From assembly GCF_022761015.1 (NCBI RefSeq), contig NZ_JAKWJQ010000001.1, forward strand, positions 868,001 to 932,000: 64,000 nt of DNA, written 5' to 3'. The translations under genes and the position numbers were made by a program. The stretch is from Humibacter sp. RRB41. Lineage in GTDB: Bacteria > Actinomycetota > Actinomycetes > Actinomycetales > Microbacteriaceae. Positions 1-8,770 of the stretch are shown here, one piece after another (position 1 is the stretch's first letter; every line of letters begins with the position of its first letter). The notes beneath the pieces were generated by a model. That model was not told the origin of the DNA, searched no databases, and worked only from the letters and a program-made list of their open reading frames with translations.

Positions 1-421
1 GCTAGTCATTTGGCCGGAACTCCTCGCGCGAGGACGAATTATCGTTACAGCCCTCGTCGATTCAGACGGTGAACCGATCGCGGGTCAGGTGAGCAATGTG
101 GATGACGGTTTCGTCACCGCGGCGATTACCGCGCGAGACCTCGGGGTGCACGGGGTTTCACTCGGAACTCGGGTTCTCATAGAGAACATCAGTAGCTCGA
201 AGCGGGAGGGACATACTTTTTTCGACCTCGGAGGATATTTCGACCAGTACAAGCGCCGGTTCCTTCCTGCGGTGGGAGAACGTTGGACTGTCCAGTACAC
301 CCCGCGGTCGAAGGTACTGTCCCGGGACTGGTCCAGGCGGAAGCTTGGCGGCGCCATGCGGGCGATCGGTCTGGATCCTGCCGTACTGCGACGACACTTC
401 GGCGGCCCGGACGGTCGCTGA
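1..421 (+). CDS. C-terminal part of a CelD/BcsL-like (Acetyltransf_6) GNAT acyltransferase, cut by window edge
   Basis: The frame is open from base 2 and ends at TGA 419-421, so the start lies upstream of the window. The visible 139 residues contain a GNAT-like stretch GRIIVTALVDSDGEPIAG, then RVLIENISSSKREGHTFF followed by DLGGYFDQYKRRFLP. This order (beta strand, a G-x-x-x-F-D-L pattern, then YKRRF) is typical of the C-terminal half of CelD/BcsL and FemAB-like acyltransferases that act on cell-surface polysaccharide. The family is inferred from motif shape only. The position at the head of a glycan locus agrees with an acyl-modifying role. An internal GTG at 89 is not preferred because homology-like sequence continues upstream of it. 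Confidence 0.55.
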   Translation, partial: LVIWPELLARGRIIVTALVDSDGEPIAGQVSNVDDGFVTAAITARDLGVHGVSLGTRVLIENISSSKREGHTFFDLGGYFDQYKRRFLPAVGERWTVQYTPRSKVLSRDWSRRKLGGAMRAIGLDPAVLRRHFGGPDGR

Positions 422-525
422 CGCAACGGCGACCGGGCAAGTCATGGTGATGCCATCAAGGAGGGGCAGTACATCCTGGTGCTAGCATCGCCATAGGCGT
501 GTCGCTGACACCTGCTGGAGGCCCT

Positions 526-1236
526 GTGACGACCGACGTTCTCTTGACGATCCTCTTCGTCATGGTGTCGGTGTTGCTCCTACTGGCCTTTATCCTGGCA
601 GCCGGATCTGCGGTCTTCGTATGGCGGCGTTTTCGCGGTCGGAGCCACCCCCTTGCGGGTGCCGTATCGACGCCATGGGAGTTTCCCACCATCTCAGGCG
701 AGCGGCTCACCCTCGACTTGCCGGTGCCGAGCGATTTCGAAGCCTTCTACGCGATGGAGTCCGACCCTCGTCTTTTCCGGTATGAGCTCGAAGAGCCCAT
801 CTCAAGAGAGGTTGCCGCGGAAAGGCTGAAGCAGAGTATGGCCGCCACACGGTTTGAGAAGCCCGGTGACTTCGTCAATCCTGTCATTCGCGACTCGAGT
901 GGCAACTTCCTAGGCATGATCTATCTGAAGTTGCAGGGAGCGGCGGCGGACCGCAGCGCCGAGGTCGGAATAACGCTCACGCGCGCAGCGCAGGGCCAGG
1001 GGTACCCTTTTGAAGCGGGGCAGCTACTGCTTGACATCGCATTCGCGAAGTTTCACTTGCATCGCGTTTATGCCGAACTCGACATGCGTAATGTCGCCTC
1101 CAGACGCATCTGTGAACATCTCGGCATGCGTCGCGAAGCGCAGTTCGTCGAGCACAGATGGATTAGGGGCAGGTGGATCGACACAGGATGCTACGCCATC
1201 CTTGAGCGCGAGTGGAAGCTGGCGTATCTTTCATGA
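526..1236 (+). CDS. Membrane-anchored GNAT N-acetyltransferase (RimJ/RimL-like)
   Basis: A single N-terminal membrane segment (LLTILFVMVSVLLLLAFILA) is followed by WRRFRGR, a positive-inside stop, and then a GNAT domain of about 180 residues. The acetyl-CoA loop reads QGQGYPFEAG and is followed by the typical helix NVASRRICEHLGM. The GTG at 526 is chosen because GGAGG lies at 517-521; an in-frame GTG at 499 has no such site. A TAGCAT box at 483-488 could be its -10. A membrane-tethered RimJ/RimL-like domain is uncommon. In this locus it may acetylate an amino sugar or a cell-surface protein, but the substrate is unknown. Confidence 0.7.
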   Translation: MTTDVLLTILFVMVSVLLLLAFILAAGSAVFVWRRFRGRSHPLAGAVSTPWEFPTISGERLTLDLPVPSDFEAFYAMESDPRLFRYELEEPISREVAAERLKQSMAATRFEKPGDFVNPVIRDSSGNFLGMIYLKLQGAAADRSAEVGITLTRAAQGQGYPFEAGQLLLDIAFAKFHLHRVYAELDMRNVASRRICEHLGMRREAQFVEHRWIRGRWIDTGCYAILEREWKLAYLS

Positions 1237-1441
1237 CCGATGGCTCGGCGTCAAAGCGGGCGAAGTGACGCGAGAATCTCGTTGGCCCATCCTTGATTTG
1301 CGCTGCCGTTAGGGCGAGCGGCGACTCTGTTCGATCCGACCGGGCACCGTTTCATAGTCCAGACGCGTCGATCTCGTTGGGGCTGTCCTCGTCATCCGGA
1401 CGGGCCGGCTGCAAGATGACGGATATTCATGGGAGTAGCGC

Positions 1442-2356
1442 GTGATCTATTACATCCTTTTGGCGATTGCCAATCTGATCCCCGAGGGAGGGCGTAGGCA
1501 GCGATTCATCGCTTCAGCACGTGCCCGATTCAGCCTGCGAGCCATCGTCGATGCGGCCCTCACGGAGCAGCGCGTGACTCTAGAAAATGCGATCTATCGT
1601 GCGCAAATGTCCCAGACGCCGATAATCATGACGGTCGACCAAACTCTGGACGCGCTTGTCGAGGGTATGTCGATCGCACGTTTCGGTGCGGGCGACCTGG
1701 GGACCATGGAAGGGAAGTTCGATGTATTCCAGACACCGAGCGCCGAACTGAGCCGACGCCTCCGGGAAGTACTCACATCCGATGAACCGGGATTACTGGT
1801 GGGGATTCCGGCATTCACTTACGACCTTGGCACGACGGAGCTCTCGGAGGGCATGCGGGACTACCTCATGCGGATAGCGCCATTCATTCGGCCAGTCCTC
1901 GGTAGTTATCTGACGCTGACAAAGACGTATGCCGCCACAGAGGTGTCGCTAGCACATACCGCATTCCACCCAAGTTATGACCGCCAGAGTTATTTCGAAA
2001 GATTTCGCCGCATCTGGGAGGGCGCGCGCGTCACGCTCATCCACGGCGATGGGATCTTCGACGGGTTTCGTCATGACATCTTCGACAATGCGATAGCGGT
2101 GGATCACGTCCTCGCACCGAAACAAGATGCCTTCGACGAATACGACGATATTCTCGCCCGGGCGCTGCAAACGCCCAAAGACAGTTTGATCGTCCTTGTT
2201 CTCGGGCCAACGGCGACGGTACTTGCGTATGACCTCTACCGCACTGGCTATCGAGTTCTCGACCTCGGTCACATCGCCAAGTCTTACGAATGGTGGCGGA
2301 ACGGCAAGACGATCGTCGAGCAAGGCGCCAGCGACGACTTTTTCGGTGCCGACTGA
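1442..2356 (+). CDS. GT-D fold (DUF1792-like) glycosyltransferase paralogue 1, degenerate D-x-E
   Basis: The 304-residue protein matches the other three GT-D proteins of this window along its full length. The conserved hydrophobic N-terminus (IYYILLAIANLIP), FQTPSAELSRRL and HGDGIFDGFRHDIFDN are all present. The family is known for a D-x-E metal and nucleotide-sugar motif within RFGDGEL; here residues 83-85 read A-G-D (RFGAGDL), so both acidic positions are changed. This copy may be catalytically weak or have another role. GTG 1442 is preceded by GGGAG at 1431-1435 with 6 bases between. It is the only copy on the plus strand, and it converges on the aminotransferase gene with 15 bases between the stops. 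Confidence 0.7.
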   Translation: MIYYILLAIANLIPEGGRRQRFIASARARFSLRAIVDAALTEQRVTLENAIYRAQMSQTPIIMTVDQTLDALVEGMSIARFGAGDLGTMEGKFDVFQTPSAELSRRLREVLTSDEPGLLVGIPAFTYDLGTTELSEGMRDYLMRIAPFIRPVLGSYLTLTKTYAATEVSLAHTAFHPSYDRQSYFERFRRIWEGARVTLIHGDGIFDGFRHDIFDNAIAVDHVLAPKQDAFDEYDDILARALQTPKDSLIVLVLGPTATVLAYDLYRTGYRVLDLGHIAKSYEWWRNGKTIVEQGASDDFFGAD

Positions 2357-2371
2357 GCAGCACCACGCGAT

Positions 2372-3478
2372 CTACAGATGTGCGAGCAGAGTCTCCGCGA
2401 CGTACTGCTGGTCGTCGGGGGTGATGCCGGGGTACATCGGCATGCTCAGGATCTCGTCCGAGAACATCTCGGCACGCGGGAAGCTGCCTGCACCCTGCCC
2501 GAGGAATCCAAAGGCCGGCAGGAGGTGCACAGGGTTCGGGTAGTGGACTCCGACTCCGATCCCCGCCTCGGCGAGGTGGCCAAGCACGCGGTCGCGATCG
2601 GGTACTCGAACCACATAGAGATGGAAGACGTGCTCATTGCCGTTGGCTACCACCGGGAGCTGAACTTTCTCGTTACCGCTGAGAATTTCGCCATAGATCG
2701 CGGCGGCGTCACGCCGAAGCTGATTCCACTCGTCGAGATGGCCGAGCTTGGACGAGAGAACGGCGCCCTGGATGCCGTCGAGGCGAGAGTTGCGACCCAG
2801 AAGGCTGTGCTCGTACTTCGCAATGCCGCCGTGATTGCGTAACCGCCGGACCTTATCCGCGACGTCGCAGTCGTTGGTGATCACGGCGCCGGCGTCGCCG
2901 AACGCGCCGAGATTCTTGCCCGGATAGAAGCTGGTCGCCGCGACGTCGCCCAGAGCGCCGGCCATCTTTCCGTGTCGACGAGCGCCCTGCGACTGCGCCG
3001 CGTCCTCGAGGATGACGATGTCGTCACCAGCGATGGAGCGTAGGTCCTCGACTGGCGCAGTTTGTCCGTAGAGATGCACAGCGGCAATCATCCGGGTGCG
3101 CTTCGTCAGCGCGTCGGCGACGGCCTCTACCGAGATCAAGTAGTCGTCGGTGCAGTCGACCAGCACCGGCACCGCACCGGCTCGAACCACGGCTTCAGCT
3201 GTGGCGGCGAACGTATTCGCCGGAAGGATCACCTCATCGCCTGCGCCGATCCCGGTCGACTGGATGGCCAGCTCCAGCGCATCGGTGCCGTTCCCGACGC
3301 CAACGCAATGCTCAGTGCCGCAATACCGTGCGAATTCGTGTTCGAACGCTTCTGCAGCGTCGCCGAGGATGAAGCTCGAGGTATCGATGATACGGCCGAT
3401 GGCGGCATCCGTCTCATCGCGAATGCGCACAGTCTGCCAACTCAGGTCGACGAAGGGCACGGTACGCTGTTGCGCCAT
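2372..3478 (-). CDS. DegT/DnrJ/EryC1/StrS sugar aminotransferase
   Basis: This is a 368-residue PLP-dependent nucleotide-sugar aminotransferase. Family signatures visible are VGNGTDALELAI near residue 61, the PLP-stacking LEDAAQSQGA near 157-166, and the Schiff-base lysine in FYPGKNLGAFGDAG (about K188). The AVHLYGQ motif is typical of members that aminate 3-keto-6-deoxyhexoses (FdtB/QdtB type) and of WbpE-like enzymes, so amination at C3 is the best guess. It is the last gene of a minus-strand operon beginning at 7780, and GGAG sits about 7 bases before its ATG. It lies 42 bases after the GT2 gene. The exact substrate cannot be read from sequence. Confidence 0.85.
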   Translation of the reverse strand: MAQQRTVPFVDLSWQTVRIRDETDAAIGRIIDTSSFILGDAAEAFEHEFARYCGTEHCVGVGNGTDALELAIQSTGIGAGDEVILPANTFAATAEAVVRAGAVPVLVDCTDDYLISVEAVADALTKRTRMIAAVHLYGQTAPVEDLRSIAGDDIVILEDAAQSQGARRHGKMAGALGDVAATSFYPGKNLGAFGDAGAVITNDCDVADKVRRLRNHGGIAKYEHSLLGRNSRLDGIQGAVLSSKLGHLDEWNQLRRDAAAIYGEILSGNEKVQLPVVANGNEHVFHLYVVRVPDRDRVLGHLAEAGIGVGVHYPNPVHLLPAFGFLGQGAGSFPRAEMFSDEILSMPMYPGITPDDQQYVAETLLAHL

Positions 3479-3520
3479 TCAGCAGCTCCATTCAATTCAG
3501 GGGTCGGGTGATCGAAGACA

Positions 3521-4606
3521 CTACCGCCGGACGCCGGTCTTCAGCTCGCGAAGGTAACAGAGATAGTCGTCGTGAGCCTTTGCCCACTGCAGCAAGGGTT
3601 CCGCTCCTGCGCGGGTGAATACCGGGTCCGTCAGTTTGCGGGCTCGGAAGGCGGCCCATCCTCTGCTGAGCCGGTACCTCGGGTTCATCGCCCGCGCGAA
3701 GTCCACGAGCTCGTCGACGTACGCCCGACGATCCGGCCCGGAGCCGAGTGCACGCCGGGCGAGGTCGAGCGCTTCGTCGGCGACGCGGTGGCGAGCGACC
3801 TTGAGGAATCGCGCACCATCGGGGAAACCCCCGGACGACGACTCGAACGCGTCCATCCGGTAGCGCAGGTCCAGCAAAGGTCGGCGGTCGCCATCGAGGC
3901 CGTACTGGGTGAACGACATGTTGGCTCCGTGCATGCGGTAATAGGCCTGGATCGTGCCGGCGATGAAGCCGACGCCGGCTCGTGCTGCGAACCTCAGCCA
4001 CATCTGAAGGTCACTGGTGTGCGGAAGCGCGGGGTCGTAGTCGCCGACCTCACGCATTGTGCTCGTCCGCACGATCGCTTCCGGCGAGGCGATCGGGCCT
4101 CGGGCGCTCCTGTAGACGTGACTGGCCCACTCAGCGCCGTCCCGGATCACCCAATGGCTACCAGGGCCGGGGGTTCCTTCCGGCGTTTCGACGGTCGTGA
4201 AGTAGGTCACCGGGCCATATACGAGCCCCACATCGGGGTTGGCTTCCATGAGCGCCGTCGCTCGTGCCAGGGCACCTGGTGCGAGCACGTCGTCCGCGGA
4301 GATCAGCAGGGCATATTTGCCGGTCACGGTGGCAAGCCCGCGGTTCGCCGTCGCAATGAGCCGCGAGTTCTTCTCATTGCGTATTACCCGAACGTTGGGC
4401 AACCTCGATGCGAGCCCCTCGGCGACTTCGAGGCTGTCATCGGTCGAGCAATCGTCGACGATCAGAACGTCGACATCGACTCCGACTTGACCGGCGATGC
4501 TCTCGACGGCAAACGGCAGATAGTGCCCGTAGTTGTAGCACGGGACGACCACGCTGACGGTCGGCGTCGTCGTCAGCGCAACGGGCTCTACCGGTCTGAC
4601 CGGCAT
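3521..4606 (-). CDS. GT2 family glycosyltransferase
   Basis: The 361-residue protein starts with a GT-A fold: VSVVVPCYNYGHYLPFAVES, then VLIVDDCSTDD, then the SADD metal-binding stretch, and the catalytic region HTSDLQMWLRFA. The remaining 120 residues are helical with no membrane span, so the enzyme is probably cytoplasmic or peripheral and adds one sugar to a lipid-linked repeat unit. Its start overlaps the end of the upstream aminotransferase (stop at 4588), and GAGGG stands 6 bases before the ATG, so it is co-translated in the operon. Donor and acceptor are unknown. Confidence 0.85.
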   Translation of the reverse strand: MPVRPVEPVALTTTPTVSVVVPCYNYGHYLPFAVESIAGQVGVDVDVLIVDDCSTDDSLEVAEGLASRLPNVRVIRNEKNSRLIATANRGLATVTGKYALLISADDVLAPGALARATALMEANPDVGLVYGPVTYFTTVETPEGTPGPGSHWVIRDGAEWASHVYRSARGPIASPEAIVRTSTMREVGDYDPALPHTSDLQMWLRFAARAGVGFIAGTIQAYYRMHGANMSFTQYGLDGDRRPLLDLRYRMDAFESSSGGFPDGARFLKVARHRVADEALDLARRALGSGPDRRAYVDELVDFARAMNPRYRLSRGWAAFRARKLTDPVFTRAGAEPLLQWAKAHDDYLCYLRELKTGVRR

Positions 4607-5730
4607 GTTGCGCCCTCGCGGAGCACTGCGACGACGCGATCCTGCTCTTCGGGAGTCATCTGGTGGAACACCGGCAGGATCAGGGTGTTGTCGGTGAGGT
4701 GCTCCGTGACTGGCACGTCAGCGTGGACATGAGAATAGGCAGGTTCGCGGTGGACCGCCATGATGCCTCGGCGAGCCGAGATGTCGGCTTCACCCAACGC
4801 GAGCAGCAGTTTCTCACGGTCGAGCGGATACTCAGGACCGACCTCGACCCAGAACGACTGAAAGTTGCAGGTGCCATATCGCGGATCCGAAACCGCACGG
4901 AGACCAGCGACGTCGGCGATCGCCCGCGTATACGCGGCCGCGATCGTGCGGCGTCGCTGTACGACCTCGTCAAGCCGGGCGAGTTGTACGAGGCCGATGG
5001 CGGCCTGTAGGTCGGTCATCCGGTAGTTGAATCCGACCTCGGTGTACTCCTCCTTTGGGGACACGACACTGGCATGCCTGGCCGTTGCCGACACGCTCAT
5101 CGCGTGTTCGCGCAGCCGCCGCGCGCGCTCCGCCCAGTCAGCATGCGAGGTGGTGAGCATCCCGCCCTCGCCGGTCGTCAGGATCTTGCGCGGGTGGAAC
5201 GACCAGGCGGCGATCTCGGCGCCCGCCCCGACCGGTCGACCCTTGTATGTCGACCCCGCCGCGCAGGCGGCGTCCTCGATGACGACGATCCCTCGAGGGT
5301 CGCATACCTCGCGGATCGCGTCGAGGTCGACCGGGACACCGCCCTGATCGACGGCTATGATGGCTCGCGTTCCGGGCGTCAAAGCGGCCTCGACGGTCGC
5401 AGCAGTGAGGTTGCCCGTGAGGGGGTCGACATCGGCGAAGACCGGGTTCGCTCCGACGTACGTTGGCGCATTCGCCGTGGCGATGAACGAGAAGGATGGC
5501 ACCACTACGTCGTCGCCGGCGACCACCCCTGAGACCTTGAGTGCCAGGTGCAGGGCGGTTGTGCAACTCGAGACCGCCACGGCGTAATCCGTCTGTTGAT
5601 GCGCGGCGAAGTCCGCTTCGAACGCGGCCACCTTCGGCCCCTGAGCGACCCAGCCGGATTCGATGACCTCGGTCACCGCCGCTATCTCCTCCGCGCCCAG
5701 CCAGGGACGCATGACGTTGATCCGTGTCAC
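4588..5730 (-). CDS. DegT-family aminotransferase, WlbC/WbpE-like
   Basis: The 380-residue protein has the PLP signatures SSCTTALHLAL, VIEDAACAAGS (PLP-stacking D154) and the lysine in FHPRKILTTGEGG (K182), in the form seen in perosamine-synthase and WlbC/WbpE-like enzymes. GTG 5730 is chosen: it overlaps the upstream TGA by four bases (GTGA) and has AGGGG at a suitable distance; the longer frame adds only unrelated Arg-rich residues. Because a Gfo/Idh/MocA dehydrogenase lies two genes upstream and a WbpD-like acetyltransferase at 11377, it probably makes the 3-amino intermediate of a diacetamido-uronic acid pathway. That assignment is inference. Confidence 0.82.
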   Translation of the reverse strand: MTRINVMRPWLGAEEIAAVTEVIESGWVAQGPKVAAFEADFAAHQQTDYAVAVSSCTTALHLALKVSGVVAGDDVVVPSFSFIATANAPTYVGANPVFADVDPLTGNLTAATVEAALTPGTRAIIAVDQGGVPVDLDAIREVCDPRGIVVIEDAACAAGSTYKGRPVGAGAEIAAWSFHPRKILTTGEGGMLTTSHADWAERARRLREHAMSVSATARHASVVSPKEEYTEVGFNYRMTDLQAAIGLVQLARLDEVVQRRRTIAAAYTRAIADVAGLRAVSDPRYGTCNFQSFWVEVGPEYPLDREKLLLALGEADISARRGIMAVHREPAYSHVHADVPVTEHLTDNTLILPVFHQMTPEEQDRVVAVLREGATCRSDR

Positions 5731-6728
5731 GAGTGATTCCCCTGGGGGGAGCGCCCGGCGGCGACCTCTTCGCGGAGGGGACGCCACCAGTCGACGAGCT
5801 CCTGCAGGCCCTGCTCCAATCCGATCCTCGCGGTGAACCCCAGATCGCGTTGCGCGGCTGTGGTGTCCGCCAGGCGGCGTACGACGTCGTTCACGCCGCG
5901 TGCCGGTCCGAACTCGACAGAGAGGTCGGAGTCCATCACCTTGAGGAGCAGTTCGGCGAGTTCGAGCAGGCTGGTCTCTGTGCCGCTGGCCACGTTGTAC
6001 ACGCCTTCGTCGACGTCGCTGAGGACCGCGAGGATGTTCGCGCGTGCGATGTCAACGCTGTACACGAAATCCATCGTCTGGCTGCCGTCCCCGAAGATGA
6101 TCGGCGGGAGCCCATCTGCGATGCGCTCCATCCAACGCACAAGAACCTCGGTGTAGAACCCGTGGACGTCCATCCGTGGTCCGTAGACGTTGAAGTACCG
6201 CAGGAGCACGTAGTTCAGGCCGTACATCGCACGGAAGCTCTTCGTCATGCCTTCGTTGAAGGTCTTGGCGGCGCCGTAGAAGGTGTCGTTGTTGTAGGGG
6301 TGATGGCGTTCGTTCGTAGGGAAGGACTCGGCCATTCCATAGACCGATGCCGAGGAAGCAGCCACGAGCTTGGCGACCCTGTGCTCGGCAGATGCCTCGA
6401 GCACGTTGAAGGTCGCGTCCACCATGGTCTCCAGCGCGAGACGAGGCTCCTCTGCGCACTGCGTGATGCGAATCGCGGCTTGGTGGAAGACGACATCCTT
6501 GCCCTTCACCGTGTCGTGCACCGTGTCGCGGTCACGGATGTCGCCCTCGACCAGGGTGACCCTGCCCGAGGCGAAGGCCCGGTCGAGGTTCGCCTTCCGA
6601 CCACGCACGAGGTTATCGAGAACGTCGATGTGCGCGGCGCCGGCATCCAGCAACTGATCGACGAGCGTCGACCCGATCGTGCCGGCTCCGCCCGTGACGA
6701 GGACGGTCGCGCCCTCTAACTCCGTCAT
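5727..6728 (-). CDS. NAD-dependent epimerase/dehydratase (extended SDR)
   Basis: The 333-residue extended short-chain dehydrogenase has the nucleotide-binding loop TGGAGTIGS (residues 12-20), the GDIRD motif, a catalytic Y-x-x-x-K as YGAAK (Y151, K155) with SSASVYG before it, and RYFNVYGPR, as in UDP-sugar 4-epimerases and related enzymes. It probably epimerises or rearranges a UDP-sugar used by this locus. AAGGAG precedes the ATG at 6728, which overlaps the dehydrogenase stop by four bases; its own stop overlaps the next start by four bases, so the three genes are translationally coupled. Confidence 0.85.
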   Translation of the reverse strand: MTELEGATVLVTGGAGTIGSTLVDQLLDAGAAHIDVLDNLVRGRKANLDRAFASGRVTLVEGDIRDRDTVHDTVKGKDVVFHQAAIRITQCAEEPRLALETMVDATFNVLEASAEHRVAKLVAASSASVYGMAESFPTNERHHPYNNDTFYGAAKTFNEGMTKSFRAMYGLNYVLLRYFNVYGPRMDVHGFYTEVLVRWMERIADGLPPIIFGDGSQTMDFVYSVDIARANILAVLSDVDEGVYNVASGTETSLLELAELLLKVMDSDLSVEFGPARGVNDVVRRLADTTAAQRDLGFTARIGLEQGLQELVDWWRPLREEVAAGRSPQGNHS

Positions 6729-7780
6729 GCGGTCTCCTTCTGATCGTTGTCGACTGTCACCAGAGCACTGCCAGCCTGGAGGCTTCTCGAAGTCGCGTCG
6801 AGCACATTGAGCACGCGGAGGGCAGCCAAGCCGTCTGTGCGTGCCGGACGGTGCTCGCGGATTGCTGACGCAAACTCGGCCACCATCAGGGACAGTGCCT
6901 CCTTCTCTGGCAACGCGGGCACCCAGGTGTCACCGTATCGATACGACACCTGCGCTGCAGCGCGCTCGGCGTCTCCGGTGACAGTGACGAAGTCGATCCC
7001 GCGGTCGTAGACGCTTACCCGCTGCGTGGGGTTGAGGTCATCCCAGACGAGTGTGCGACGTGAGCCGCCGACGACGAGCTGGCGGATCTTCGTCGGGCTC
7101 AGCCAGTTGACGTGGACGTGCGCGATCGCACCCTTCGCAAGCGGCATGACCAGATATCCCACGCAAGCCTTGCCGAGATGGAGCGGGTCGCCGCCGTGCG
7201 CAGATGCGCCCTCTGGGCGCAGGCCCCCCGGAAGGATGAAGTCCAAGATGGAGAGATCGTGTGGGGCCAAGTCCCAGAACACGTCGACATCCGGCTGCAC
7301 GAGTCCGTGGTTGATGCGCACGGAGTCGATGAAAGTGATGTCGCCGAGTTCTCCGGCCTCGACGAGCTCGGCGATCTTGAGGACGGCGGGTGTGTAGCAG
7401 AAGGTGTGGTCGGCCATCAGGATGACGTCTGCCTCGGCCGCGGCGGTGACCATGTGCTGTCCGCTCTCGACACTGTGGGCGAGAGGTTTCTCCGTTAGAA
7501 CGTGCTTGCCGGCCGCGATGGCGGCCAGGGCGATCTTCTCGTGAGTCCGCGCTGGCGTCGCGATGGCCACGGCGTCGACGCCGCTTATTGCGAGCGCATC
7601 CTCGATGGATGTGACCGCCACGGCCGTGCGTGTCGTCAAGGCGAGTCGCTCGGCTCGATCTAGGTCGAGGTCGCACACTGCCGCGACATGCCAGTCCGCG
7701 CTCAGGTTGAAGTTGCGAACGAGGTTCGGACCCCAATACCCTGCGCCCACGACAACAACGCTGAGACGGTTGTCACGCAT
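6725..7780 (-). CDS. Gfo/Idh/MocA oxidoreductase, WlbA/WbpB-like
   Basis: The 351-residue protein has an N-terminal Rossmann motif VVGAGYWGPNLVRN, the family EKP motif (residues 97-99) and a C-terminal beta sheet with WDLAPHDLSILDF. The GAGYWG-type N-terminus and WDLAPHD are typical of members that oxidise UDP-N-acetyl-glucosaminuronate at C3 (WlbA/WbpB). It is the first gene of a five-gene minus-strand operon; GGGAGG precedes the ATG by five bases. The partner aminotransferase is in the same operon and the partner acetyltransferase is 3.6 kb away at 11377. The function is a family-level inference. Confidence 0.83.
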   Translation of the reverse strand: MRDNRLSVVVVGAGYWGPNLVRNFNLSADWHVAAVCDLDLDRAERLALTTRTAVAVTSIEDALAISGVDAVAIATPARTHEKIALAAIAAGKHVLTEKPLAHSVESGQHMVTAAAEADVILMADHTFCYTPAVLKIAELVEAGELGDITFIDSVRINHGLVQPDVDVFWDLAPHDLSILDFILPGGLRPEGASAHGGDPLHLGKACVGYLVMPLAKGAIAHVHVNWLSPTKIRQLVVGGSRRTLVWDDLNPTQRVSVYDRGIDFVTVTGDAERAAAQVSYRYGDTWVPALPEKEALSLMVAEFASAIREHRPARTDGLAALRVLNVLDATSRSLQAGSALVTVDNDQKETA

Positions 7781-7858
7781 GGAGGCCTCCCAACCTGATC
7801 CATTCGACCTTGCCGGATGGCTCCATCGTAGGGGACCGCTGTGCGGGACCGCTCGGCC

Positions 7859-8770
7859 TCAGTCGGGGGTGAAAAAGTCGTCGTTGGTCTCCTGCTCGTG
7901 GGTCGTCTTGCCGTTGTGCCACCATTCGTAGGATTTGGCGATGTGGCCGAGGTCGAGGGCTTGGTAGCCGGCTCGGTGGAGGTCGTAGGCGAGGACGGTG
8001 GCGGTGGGTCCGAGGATGGCGATCATGATGCTGTCTTTTGGTGCTTGCAGTGCTTGGTTGAGGATGTCGTCGTAGTGGTCGAAGGCGTCTTGTTTGGGGG
8101 CGAGGATGTGGTGAACGGAGGCCGCGTTGTCGAAGATGTCGTGGGTGAAGCCGTTGAAGATGCCATCACCGTGAATGAGGACCACGTTTGCGCCCTCCCA
8201 GATGCGACGGAACCGTCGGAAATAGGCATCGCGGTCGAAGCTCTCGTAGATCTGGTTTGCCAGTGATACTTCGGTCGCCGCATAAGTCTTGTTCGAACGC
8301 AGGTATCGACTCTCTACGGCGTGCATCCGGACCGCATCACGGATGTAAAAGGATCGCTCATACTCGTTGAGATCATTGCTCAGTCGATAGTTGTGGTAAA
8401 AGACGCCGATGAGTAGTCCGGGCTCGTCGGATGAAAGCACCTCCGCCAGCCGTCGGGCCAGCACGACATCGGGTCTTTGGAAGGCGTTGTGCTTCTGATC
8501 GATGGAGAGGAGCTCGCCGTCGCCGAAGCGAGCGATCGACGTACCGTCGATCAGCGCATCTAGCGTCTCGTCGACCGTCATGACGGTGGGGGACTCGAAC
8601 AGGCGCGCGTGATAGTAGACTAGCTGGTCTACTTTCGCCAGATTATCCGCGAGCGCCGTGTCGATCATCGCTTGCACGCTGAATCGGGAACGTGCCCAGC
8701 CGATGAACCGCCGCCGACGAGCAGCGCCGGGAATCAGCTTCGCGAAGGATGCGAGAATGTAATAGACCAC
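7859..8770 (-). CDS. GT-D fold (DUF1792-like) glycosyltransferase paralogue A
   Basis: The 303-residue protein has an intact D-x-E (D84, E86 in RFGDGEL), followed by FQRPDVVLARRLAEVL. Residues from about 177 to 287 are encoded by a block identical at every base to paralogues B and C. Its C-terminal tail (EQETNDDFFTPD) differs from theirs and resembles paralogue 1. GTG 8770 has GGAAG about 8 bases upstream. The protein starts with a short hydrophobic segment, so membrane association is possible. GT-D enzymes are known to extend glycans on bacterial surface glycoproteins; the acceptor here is unknown. It ends 78 bases before the dehydrogenase operon and could be co-transcribed with it. Confidence 0.75.
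   Translation of the reverse strand: MVYYILASFAKLIPGAARRRRFIGWARSRFSVQAMIDTALADNLAKVDQLVYYHARLFESPTVMTVDETLDALIDGTSIARFGDGELLSIDQKHNAFQRPDVVLARRLAEVLSSDEPGLLIGVFYHNYRLSNDLNEYERSFYIRDAVRMHAVESRYLRSNKTYAATEVSLANQIYESFDRDAYFRRFRRIWEGANVVLIHGDGIFNGFTHDIFDNAASVHHILAPKQDAFDHYDDILNQALQAPKDSIMIAILGPTATVLAYDLHRAGYQALDLGHIAKSYEWWHNGKTTHEQETNDDFFTPD
7909..8243 (-). repeat. Perfect repeat block of the GT-D array, copy A (335 bp)
   Basis: These 335 bases are identical to 9279-9613 and to the matching part of 10395-10776. I compared them line by line and found no mismatch. The block codes for the C-terminal third of the GT-D proteins, but stops short of the tail codons in copy A. Such identity, with flanks that are much more diverged, points to recent gene conversion or duplication. 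Confidence 0.95.
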
